Source: Fallopia convolvulus (Eukaryota; Streptophyta; Magnoliopsida; Caryophyllales; Polygonaceae). From it: a DNA stretch of 64,000 nt. Shown here in pieces: positions 22,501-32,406 of this stretch. The notes under the pieces were generated by a model, which worked only from the letters and a program-made list of their open reading frames with translations, made no database searches and was not told the DNA's origin. The DNA lies in assembly GCA_964016875.1 (NCBI GenBank), contig OZ024728.1:24923328-24987327 (forward strand). The letters run 5' to 3'. Position numbers and translations under genes: made by a program. The stretch's first letter is position 1. Every line of letters starts with the position of its first letter.

Positions 22501-25011
22501 AGCTTTTCATTGTAAATGCCAAAAGGCCAAGATAATATGTCACTATGTGCACCCACATATCCCTAGCTGTTAAAGAGCAAGTCAGCATCATCAAAAAAAT
22601 TTCCCTTATAAATATTCTTTCAAGAATTTTTAAGATTAAATATTTAAAGTGGAGATATGCAGGTCAGTAGTTAAATCATATAGAGAGAGAGCGATTATGT
22701 TCCCGAATCACTTGTAAATTATAGTGAAATACTAGTGTTGCAAAAGGAATTATGGAGTATGAAATACCTAAATACATCCCAAGAAACCACAAAGGTAAAT
22801 GAGGAGAGTGCTTTTATTGAAAGTTGCCAGTAGAAAAGTTTCTCATCAACAAATTTTACATAGATAATAATAAAAATAGTATGGACTACATTGTCATACT
22901 CACACGAGGTTCTAAGTCCATCATCCTCTGCTCCAACCTCTGTATTCTTGACACTAATGCAGCTTCAACAACCTACGAGGATTATATCTTAGAAACCGAT
23001 ATTATTACTGCTAGCTTCAACAACCTACAAGGATTATATCTTAGAAACCAGTATTATTACTGTTTATATAGCCAGAAATGAATACAAACATGTAGACTTT
23101 CAGGAATAAAAACATGTAGTTCCGTGAGCAAAAATAGGCAAGGGAAGACAACAGAGCTATCAGGGCAGAAACGAAAGAAGCTAATGTACATAATATAAAA
23201 AAAAAAATGGGAAGATTAATGGACTGAGTTTTTCAGGGAGAGACATTAATGTATAAGCTACTGATGCATTTTCAAGGCATACAGTATGATAGGGCTCAGA
23301 AGGAAAGCATAAAGCTCCACAACTGATATTCGTTAGGGGATGAAGTATCACTGTAATAACGCAAAATGGGAAAATCAAGTTATACACATACCTCAAGCAC
23401 AAACGGTGTGCATGGCCCTCCAGTGGTGTTTTTTGGGTTCAGTCGTGGCAACAATGAGTCAATGAAAGCTTTACCCCCTCTTCTGCAAATAAGTTATATG
23501 AACAGCTAAAATGTTAGTCTATGTTGACGGGAAACAGGAGAAACACCAAACAGCCATAGACATTGAAACAGTACCGGTTATAGTTAAATATGAGCACACG
23601 CTCTTGCATAACAATTGCCCTCAATGAGCCCAAGTTCAAAAGTATTGCATGTTCACGAACCTAATAAATGGAACAGGCAAAGGCAGACAAAATGTCAGCT
23701 GCTCATGCGAGGTAATATGCAATGCAACTAATCATTAAGAAGTGGCAAGAGCTAGATTGTGATTCGTTGAAAGCAGCATGTTACATTAATATCTTGAATT
23801 TCCCTTCATTCTATACAGGAGCATCTATCATCTTAAATTGTAATTTATCTAGGTTCAATTGACAAATTTAAATCCCTGGCAAATAATCCAATCCCAATCT
23901 TCCATATGACTAGACATAATTGGACAAATTTCATAGTGTATGTAGAAATTTGACAGCCATTTGAGATAAGCAATGAATGACAACAGTTCTAATATCTTAC
24001 AGGAACAATCTTAATTCAGAATGGATACCAGTAGAGAGGGCATTGAATTTGTCAACCACAAGGATGGATCCACACTCCGGATATCCCGCGGACGAAGGCC
24101 TAATGATGGAATAACGTACTCTATTTAGTAGTGTAAGAAGGAATCATAGTTCCATATTTGAATTTCATAGGTGTGCCACACAAACCACATTGAAACAAGT
24201 ACATGAATAAGCGAAGTTTTTTTTCCCGTGTCCTCCAATTAGGGAAACAACTGAATCATTACTGACCATAGGAAAGGAAAATAATAGCAAGCGTATAGCA
24301 AGGTTAATGAAATATCATACAATTGCAATTAGAGAAATTTCCCAACTGGAGAGACTGCTCATGATTTGACAACAAGTTTATAAGAAATATAGAAATTTAA
24401 CATGTAATGAATTCTACTTGATACTCACCGCTAGATTTCAACAGATTCTTTCGATGTATCTTTCTGGTTGAAATAAGCCCATTCGACTTCACCTCAACCA
24501 CCTTATTCACAAAAAGATCGTGGATCAGTACCTAAACATCATATTATAGGAGAAACCACAAGTAGGAAGACTCAGAAGTTCAAAATTCGAAGCGGACCTC
24601 GTAAACAGGTTCAGGAATTCCAAGGGAGAGCAACTCCGATGACGAAGACGAGGAGCTAGAGGCAGACATGTCAGGGGAAACGCGAGATGGAGGATTGGCG
24701 TCACCGTCCTCCTCAGCCCCCGAAGCCGCGCCTTCATCGTGAATTTCGACGGATTTGGTTCCGGAATTACTAAATTGATCCTCGAATGTGTCAGGTTTAG
24801 CGAAACAGTTTATTCTCTTGGTGATCTGGACGGCGACCGGGAGCAAAGACAGGTGGCCGCGGCCGGAGCAGGTAGAGGAGGATACTACAGGACATGGCGG
24901 GGTGCGGAGGAGGATTCTTCCAGTAGAATCGGGGATCCGGGAGAAGAGGAGGAGGTGTTGCGTCTGGAAGAAGAACGGTGGTGCCGGAGAGGAAGTTGGT
25001 GTGGATAACAT
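19595..25011 (-). CDS. MRS2-11: Chloroplast CorA/MRS2-family magnesium transporter (MRS2-11/MGT10 type)
   Basis: Thirteen exons, all with GT/AG introns: 25011-24598, 24501-24429, 24099-24029, 23660-23575, 23482-23392, 22972-22904, 22366-22286, 22179-22014, 21927-21882, 21804-21724, 20022-19940, 19858-19815, 19690-19595. They join in frame to 1401 nt, 466 aa. Residues 1 to about 70 are Ser/Pro/Arg-rich, as in a plastid transit peptide. A long mostly helical soluble part follows, with an acidic EEEEEIEMLLENYLQR helix. Then come two membrane helices (about 400-423 and 438-460) with the signature Gly-Met-Asn at 424-426 that forms the Mg2+ selectivity filter in CorA/MRS2 channels. Family knowledge: such proteins pentamerise in the chloroplast envelope and carry Mg2+. 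Length fits the Arabidopsis protein (about 460 aa). An upstream ATG at about 25034 is out of frame, so 25011 was chosen. No inactivating change is seen. Confidence 0.93.
20487..20965. mobile_element. Mutator-like foldback MITE in intron 10
   Basis: 479 bp that is almost entirely inverted repeat: it begins GGCAGAATACATCAACAGA and ends with its complement, the arms being roughly 210 bp with a short centre. A perfect 10-bp duplication GAAAAAGTTG lies at 20477-20486 and 20966-20975. Long inverted ends and a 9-10-bp target duplication indicate a Mutator-type MITE. It has no coding capacity; ORFs in it are mirror translations of the arms. Confidence 0.92.
20977..21310. repeat. TATACATGATTATAAT repeats in intron 10
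   Basis: At least seven direct copies of ATACATGATTATAAT and inverted copies around 21265-21310, next to the MITE. This may be a second degraded foldback element. Confidence 0.7.
22961..23064. repeat. 52-bp tandem duplication across the intron 5/exon 6 acceptor
   Basis: Units 22961-23012 and 23013-23064 match at about 48 of 52 positions. Unit 1 contains the acceptor AG (22974-22973) and the first 12 nt of exon 6. Unit 2 repeats both within the intron. Confidence 0.9.
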
Positions 25012-25286
25012 CGGTGGGGGTATGCAGAGCTCATGAAGAAGAGTGACCGAGTGAGATTTGAGAATGGAGATTAATGGTGGGAAAAGGGATTATGAATTGT
25101 GATTAGGAGAACATTTTTAGGTAGATGTGGGTCCCTCTATCGTATAATCCGACTTGTCATTGGTGGCCGAATGTCAATCTCATTGGTGGCCCAATGTCAA
25201 TCTTGTGGCTCATATTGCATGTCGTCATTGTAGACTTTCTAGTGGTGCGGTGTTCTCGTGGCATAATCGAATTTGCATTTATTTTT
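25012..25286 (-). promoter_or_regulatory. 5' untranslated region and proximal promoter of the MRS2-type gene
   Basis: Only 275 bp separate the start codon from a Mutator-like element. A short out-of-frame upstream ATG overlaps the start region (about 25034). I see no convincing TATA box; chloroplast-protein genes often lack one. Confidence 0.4.
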
Positions 25287-26221
25287 GGGTGAATTTCACA
25301 AAATCACCCGTAAAATGTAGGTTTATGTACGAAACAACCCTTAAAAAATGAAATTGTACAAAACCACCTTTAAATGTCATCTGCTTAAAAATTACCACCT
25401 ATAACCATCAACTGTTATCTTTTCCGTTAAACCAAGCAATTACCCCTTTTATATATACTTTCTCCAAATTTAACCTAAATCCATCCCAATTAAAGCTTTA
25501 AACCCCAAATTATATCCTTCCATCCAACTCTAAACCCACTGATCGAAGTTGCTCAATGCATCTCACCTACATGGGGCTTGTGCGTCTACCGTAAGAAAGT
25601 TGTCGGCATTCCACCACATAACTGTTGCCTTCACCGACACCGATGCACAATTGTTGTCGAGCTTGCCTCCCCAATTCATCTGCCAATCGATCTTGATAAG
25701 CAATAACACTTATTGTTGCCGAAAATCTCCCAACCTAGTCCTTCCACCAATCTCCATGAACAACAAGCACATATTTAAATTGGGCTTGTAAAAACTATGA
25801 ATTAGGTTATGTTCTTCCACACTCCAAATTGGGGCTTTTGATAAACTCATGCAAATGCAAGCAATTAACCACCCAAGAAAGATATTTATGCAATTACAAT
25901 TTCAACTTCACGCACAATTGAAGGAGAAGCACAAAAAATCAGAATTTTTGGTTAAAGAGTGGAGGAGCATGGAGCGTTTATCTTTGAGTTTAATAATAAT
26001 ATGGAAATTTATTATTTAGGTTGGTTTGATTGGGAGATTTGTATATTTAGAGGGGCATTTACTAAATTTACTTGGGTTTAACAGAAAAGGTCACGGTTGT
26101 TGGTGTGTGGGTGGCTACTTGTAACCGCATAACATTTAAGGGTGGTTTTGCACAATTTCATTTTTTAAGGATGGTTTCGTGCACAAACCCACATTTTACG
26201 GGTGGTTTTGTGAAATTCACC
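25287..26221. mobile_element. Mutator-like non-autonomous element, 935 bp
   Basis: The ends GGTGAATTTCACAAAA are inverted for about 150 bp (25287-25440 against 26221-26065, roughly 80-85% alike). The 10-bp direct repeat ATTTATTTTT flanks it at 25277-25286 and 26222-26231. The interior has no transposase; an 80-codon plus-strand frame at 25549-25791 is not recognisable. Confidence 0.9.
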
Positions 26222-26231
26222 ATTTATTTTT

Positions 26232-26800
26232 TATGAAATTAGGGTTTTAACTTTTTTCTCCTACTTCTCTTCTCCAATTCTCCCATGCAGGCTTAGGGTA
26301 CTCCAAATATAGCACCGATAAGACCCATTGTACCGATTTCATTTCAATTTGTGTTGTTCTTCATACAATTTGTACAATATTCGGTTGTCGCTATGAAGGA
26401 AGTTCGAATTTTTGGTTTAAAGTGGTATGAATTAAGAATTTGAGTTTTGTTGCTAGGTGTTTTTATTTATTTTAGCTTTCATTGAGTATTTGATGGTGTG
26501 AATGCTTGTTTTTATGATAATGTCTTAATTTCTTTGTGTGCTTGAATATTTGAGTTTGCATTTGCTAGTGGATGCTTGTTTTTTTTCAAATAATGTCTTT
26601 AAATACTATAAGAGCGAAAACGTACAAAGCGAAAGTCATTCATGTGGATTGACAACTTGGCAACTTAGTTGTTACTGGTTTGCCAAGAGATCCAAAAGAA
26701 AATTGGTGAAGAACACCCAATTATTTGGGGGATATATATAGTTGCAAAGTCTAATTAAAAAAACTAGATCAGATGTTACCTATAAGGTTGCAAGAAAAAA
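26232..26800. other. Unclassified intergenic sequence
   Basis: AT-rich, no domain-bearing ORF. A 67-codon plus-strand frame at 26538-26741 has no recognisable similarity. Confidence 0.4.
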
Positions 26801-29795
26801 AAAATTGAGCACATCAAGAAACTTTGGCGCACTTGGGATGATTTGATAAACAAGGAGATGGGATATGGGTGGGCCTCGGGGTATTTCAAGGTTAAAAAAG
26901 TTAAAGTCTTACAAAGAACCTGGTCCGATTGAGTTGAGTATCACCGACCCTCCCGATCCAAAGATATGATATTGGTGAAAGGTCAAGATAATGACCTTAG
27001 AGAAGCGCTTCTCGGGAGGCAACCCCAGCCTTTTATTTGTGAGTATTCGTTCTCCATCTTCTTTAATTTCTATATTGGGAACAATATAAGGTTTAAGTAT
27101 GGGGTGAGGCATATGTACTTTAGTTTGCTTTGCATTGCATGTTTATTTTTCTTGTAAGTTTTGTTTTGTTTGAGTCTTAAAAAAATGGAAAAAAAAGAGC
27201 CTTAAGATGATTTGATGAATATCCTTGCTTTAAAAAACGATGCCACAATGATTGAATGGTTATCTATAATGCTAAGCTTTTGATTTCTCTAAAAATGCAT
27301 TGATTTTTCTTTGATAAATTGCCTAGCATGGAGTTATTGATGAGATTTTAGCTTGAATAGGTCCTAACAAAAGTCTTGTGAGATTTTTAGCCTAATGGAC
27401 TATTCATATGTCCACTTACATTCTTTGTGTGTGATTCTTGCTTTGATTACATAATCAATAGAACTTGCGTTATAACCTTTTTTGATGCCACATATATGAC
27501 TTATGTGCATGACATGAAAATGATTGATGCATTTATTTTGTTAGCCATAATCCCTTGACTACCTTTACATATAATTTCTCGTGTTTCAAGCCATGTTCTA
27601 GCCTTTTTATGACCTTAATTTTGAAGCTCCACAAAGCATTATGAGCCTAAGTATTAGCTCTTTACCCATTCGGGAAATAGGATATTTGTTTAAGTATACT
27701 AAATGTGAGTTAAGCTTGAAGAAGTTGTATGTTTTTGGTCTTTGAAGTGATTATTGGAAGGTTAGCAAGTGGTTAATAAATTAAAAAGAAAGAAAAGAAT
27801 GAGAAAAGCAATGAAAAGGAAGAAAAAAAGGAGAGTGAATAAATAAAGTTGTTAATGGAGTGAAGTTTGGTATTGAAAAGGTAGTGAAAAAAAGAGCAAG
27901 AAGAATGAAAAAAAGTTAAGCTTGGTGTGTTGTTCAATTTGGTTAATTCCTCTTTCCCAGATTTAGCACCACAAGACCAAATAATTTCCTACTTTTTTCC
28001 TTACCTTGGCCCCATTATAACCTAATAAAAGTCCTCTTGATTTGTGTCATGTGCATTGTCCCAAGTGTTGGAGATTTAGGACTCTGATGCAAGCATATGG
28101 TAGATTATTTTCAAAGTTAAGGATTTGAGCGTTACTGATTACTCTTAAACACATTGAGAGTGAGTGAAACACATTTATCATTGTGAGGTTTAGGAACTAA
28201 GAAGGTCTTGTCTTGTTGATAATAATGATTATGCTATGATGGTACTTGTCTTATATCTTTCGACTTGCATGACCATGAGAGTGTGAACAAGTTGAGGCAA
28301 TTATTTCTTTCTTGCACTTGTGGTTGAGTTTTGAGTTTTGCTTGGGGACACACAAAGTTTATGGGGTATTTTGAGGTCTTAGCATCAAATCCTTCTTTTC
28401 GAGATCATCTTATTTCGTGTGGTTTGTATGTGCATTTAGATATAGCTTTCTTTCTTTTTGGGGTTATTTTTTAGTGGTTTTGTGTGATTTTCGTATTATT
28501 TGAGATATGGAAGTGTGTTTTACTTTTATAGGTCTTTTGATAGTGTTTTTGGGCTTTACAAAAGAAGTTGAGATCAAGAGAATGATGGTGGATTTTTTTG
28601 GAGCAAAGGAAAGAAGTTTAGAAAGACCTATGAGAAGCTCTAAAGGCAAGAAACTAGCTAAGTGTAGGACTCACGGGCAAGTTTGACGGTCTTGGATGGA
28701 GGTCACGACTAGAGGAGGTCTTAGGATAATGTGTGTAAAAGTCAGGGTAAGACTCAGGTCGTGAGTCTGGCTGTGACTTAACTGCGATGCGCACTCAAGG
28801 TCGTGAAAGTCATAGTCACGGTTGTGAGTCTCATGTTTTGTTCCGCGCCGGGATTTTGGGCTTTGTTTTGGGCTCGAGTTTGTTTGTATTTTTAAATATC
28901 TTTAGTTTACTTCTTATTTCTACTCTTTGGAAGACAAGTTAGAGAATTATTATGTTTTATTATTCTAATTTTCATGTTTAGAAAAGAGGGAGAGATTTTC
29001 TAGGGTTTAGTTCTACGCTATTTCACTTTGGAGATTTTGTTTGCACTTTGGATCCATTGCAACCATCTATTCAATTGAATTTCTAGTAAGTTTCTCTTTC
29101 AATTATTGCTCTTATTTTCTACTTCCATGTTTAATTTTATTGGTTTGATTATGAATTTCAATATGCTAGGCTAAATTCTATAGTTTTAGGGTTAGGTGAT
29201 CCCAACGATGTGAAGTAGATTAGATTCAACATCTTTTGGTTGAATTATTTGGAAACTAATATGATTTGATTCTAGGGGCTTAATCTAATAGGTTTAAACT
29301 TGTTAGAGTCTTTCTTAGGTTGCGCATCAAGAAATGGTAGTCTAAGTGAGTAATCAAAATAGAGAGAACACATCGAAAGGTGGTTGTTTCTATTTGGAAA
29401 AACTAGAATTCAAGTTGAGATTAGTTTCTCATGTGATTAATTGTCATAGAACTTCTAGGTGTTTGAGTCAAGTTTGATGCATCACGAAAGTGGGGCAAGT
29501 TTGGTTTGTCATCTAGATTTCTAAGTGCTTAAAAGATTTCTATTGATTTTGTTTTATCACGAAAGTGGGTTCTTAATTTGATAGAAGTACATTGAGTTAT
29601 ACTTTGAGAAAAGTTAATTTATGACATTAGACAATAACCTTCATAACAAAATATCCAACTAAGTTTAGGTTGAAGTGAGATTCAAACTTCATGGATCAAA
29701 GTTGTGGGGATTCCTTGCTTTGGAACTTTGCATTCTCATATATTCTTACATCAATATTTACTTGATTTACTTGCTTTTATTAGTTAGAATTACAC
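26800..29795 (+). mobile_element. 3' part of an Athila-type gypsy element (family C)
   Basis: The region starts with degraded coding-like sequence, then the hairpin motif CGGGAGGCAACCCC (27013-27027) and TTTAAGTATGGGGTG (about 27089) that also mark families A and B here. It continues as a long 3' untranslated region sharing GAGTGAAACACATT and AGCTCCACAAA words with family A. A purine stretch and an LTR start at 28372 follow. No intact ORF. The right end is lost where the Tat LTR fragment begins. Confidence 0.55.
28372..29795 (+). repeat. Athila-type LTR (family C), right end truncated
   Basis: It begins TGAGGTC after ATGGGGTATTT, as the family A LTR begins TGATG after the same words. U3 contains the family C words GGTCGTGAGTC and GGTTGTGAGTC (28660-28830). 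The downstream half resembles the R-U5 of family A in composition. Confidence 0.5.
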
Positions 29796-29810
29796 AAGAC
29801 TTGCGTAGAG

Positions 29811-30312
29811 GTAAAGGACAAGACTTGCGTGCAAGCGCAGTGAATATGAGGTGCTCATCATACATGGTGATGACATGTATTTATAATGGAGGCCGGAGAG
29901 GGAGTAGGGGGCTGAAAATTCCACACCTAGGGTCGGCCGATATGATGCCTTGTCACCCAAGCAAGCAATATCTTGCTCCCCAATCTAAGCGGAAATTCAA
30001 TCTTTCGACTAAGATAGAATCCTCCATCATAACGAATAACCGCCATATTTCATTTTATAATAAAATACTTAAAGATAGAAAAGCATAATAAAAAAAGTAC
30101 CTTTATGACAGATAATAGAGAAAATAATTATGACGATTAATTTTACCCAATCACAAATGCCCACTTAGGTTTTAGTTATGTTAAAACGCAACTAAAATGT
30201 AAGTACTATAGGTCCTACACGAAGTGGCCATACGGTTAGTCGAAGAGGTTCTCTTACGCGCGTTTCGGATATTCATATATTCGTATATTCGTACATTCAT
30301 AAGCGAATATCA
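29811..30312 (-). repeat. 3' LTR fragment of the Tat-type element
   Basis: It matches the 5' LTR piece at 54634-54922 over about 300 bp, including TGTATTTATAATGGAG (TATA-like) and CGAATAACCGCCATATTT. It also preserves the sequence into which the Mutator-like element inserted in the other LTR (AAATAATTATGACGATTAA, near 30113). The outer end at 30312 is inferred from a purine tract. Confidence 0.6.
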
Positions 30313-30815
30313 AGGGGTCCTTTGCTCCTCTACATACACGCATATGTAGAAGTCCGCTAGTGCGATGAACTAACGTTGCACTCTTTTTTTTAAATGTAAG
30401 ACTCAAACTAATGTAAAAACTGACTTTTATTAAAATAAACATGAATAATATGATCTTAAGGATTGAACTAATGAATGACAAATAATAATCTAAGGGCCTC
30501 ATCAAAACCACGTGGGGAAAAGAGTGTCATATTTACATGCATTTCCCAATCCCAAGATCCTTGAGCTGCGCTGGGGAATACGGGTAGTCGCGATCGTGAC
30601 TCTTCTCTTGAGGAGGGACGCTCTCAGTTGCAGGTCCGCGGTCGTGGCTCAGCGATCCGCAGTTGCGGTCTCACCTCAAAGAATGAGCCTCTCTCTCTGG
30701 ACCAAATCCACGGTCGCGACACTCGGGCCCTTGATCGCGGTTACACTCCTGGTCCTCACTTCTTGGCTCTTCTTTTATCCTCTGCATAAACTCTGTCTTA
30801 GGGTGATTGTCCTTA
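30313..30815 (-). pseudogene. Tat gag-protease tail and 3' untranslated region
   Basis: From 30815 downward the frame continues directly the one that ends at 41201, as if the intervening 10.4 kb were absent: LEARMCS reads into KDNHPKTEF and an Arg/Asp/Gly-rich tail to a TGA near 30680. The tail DNA carries paired CGGTCGCGA/GATCGCGGT words. No RT follows. Confidence 0.6.
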
Positions 30816-32292
30816 TGATGTTCGTATTTTTAGTATATTTTCTTAGTTTATTAGGATTAGTTTTGATAGTTTAGGATTAGTTTTATGTGTTTTTGGATAG
30901 TTTTGCATATTTTTATGAAAAGTATGGAAGCTACTCTATTTTGTGTATTTTTGTAGGTTTTAGCAAGGAAAAGGTGCTATATGGAGCTGAATTTGGAGCG
31001 CTACAGTGAAAGACAGAGGAATACAAGATTGAAGAAGTCGGAGTTCGAGTTTTACGAGATTAAGTGTGGAAGAAACCAAGCCCAGGCTCGTTAACGAGGC
31101 TGCAAGGGCTCGTTAACGAGGCCATGAGATAGAGATTTCGAGAGTTGACTTTGTGACTCAACGATCCTGTGCGGGAATTTATTTCCGTGTCGGTAGAGTA
31201 TCTTTTTATGATTTTAGGGTTATTATATTATGTATTTAGGTCTTGTTATCTTTTTAGATTTTATTTCTATCTTTTTAGGATTTTATTTCTATCTTTTTAG
31301 GAAAGTTTTTATCTTCTAGCCTTATTTCTTTCTAGCTTTATTAGTATAAATAGCCCTCTTGTTTAGCCTAGAGGGGAGAGGATTATTAGAGAGATCGACT
31401 TGGAGAGGAGGAAGAGCCGAGAAGGGAGAGAGAGGATCGGAATCGAGATCGAGGCTCGGTGGACGAGAGTTGCCGGGTTCGTTAATCGTTATTTTGGTTC
31501 GGTACTGTGTATTTTTCGGTTTCTTCTGAATTTCTGTAAGACGATATTTTTCCTATTAATTTGATTAGTGATTTGTTTTCTATGATTTCTTTTGTTGAAT
31601 TTATTTGTTTCATAGTTATGATTAGTGAGTAGTCTTCTTTTCTAGGGTCGGGGTTAAGCCCGGCATAGTTATGCATGTTTGGTGAGTAAGATTGTGTGTT
31701 GAAAGCCTTTTATCTATTATTGAGATTGTTTGTTGTGATTATACCGAGGTGAAAGTCAAGGTAATTTGAGTTGATTGACTTGATTGAAAGAGAAAGTTGG
31801 TAACTTGAAGGTTGATATTGTTTGAATACGAAAGTTTCAAGCTTTAGATCCAAAACAAGCAGTTGAGTGAATTGGGTTACGAAAGTAGGTTAATTTACTT
31901 GATATTCAACGAAAGTTGATGAATTTATCTATTTAAAGGCATGATCTCATCTTCTTACGAGTTTATATGCATGACTATGTTGTGGTATCCCTAGTCCTAG
32001 ATCTTTGTTTTTATTTGAATTTTCTTAAAGAGATATTCGTTGCTGAGTTCGCTGGCTCGGTACCGAATCTGTTTAGGTCGTTAGTTTGAGTCTTTTGTTT
32101 ACGGTGGTTCGTTAACGACCCTGACAACGTCGTTAACGAGGCTACTTGTGAGTGTTTTGCTTGTTTTTGTTTGATTTTTAGTAGTTGATAGACAAACAAC
32201 CTTGCTTCTCGTGGAACGATCCTGACTCCCCTATACTCAGCGGGGTCTTGACTATAAATTTATTTGTTGTCCTGAGTGAAGGTCCGTCAACA
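30816..32292 (+). repeat. 5' LTR of Athila family A
   Basis: 1477 bp. U3 carries paired CTCGTTAACGAG palindromes (31087-31098, 31109-31120). The TATA-like AGTATAAATAG is near 31342. A candidate splice donor TTTG|GTGAGT lies near 31680. Confidence 0.93.
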
Positions 32293-32295
32293 AAT

Positions 32296-32313
32296 TGGCG
32301 CCGTTGCCCGGGA
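32296..32313 (+). other. Primer binding site, tRNA-Asp type
   Basis: TGGCGCCGTTGCCCGGGA lies three bases after the LTR. It is the site typical of Athila elements with one changed base. Confidence 0.9.
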
Positions 32314-32406
32314 AGCAACGAGTTTGTTTGTTTATCTGTGGGTTCGGGAATAGCCCGACCCCGTTTTTGTTTTAATTTTTGTTTTCTTTGTCTGTTTTCT
32401 CAGCGC

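Noticed and set aside
24739..25036. Two plus-strand frames (24739-25008, 24788-25036)
   Set aside because: Antisense shadows of exon 1 of the MRS2-type gene, no domain.
25549..25791. 80-aa ORF in the Mutator-like element
   Set aside because: No similarity to transposase or other families, and length is expected by chance.
30512..30874. 120-codon plus-strand frame
   Set aside because: Spans the Tat/Athila junction, so it joins two unrelated elements.
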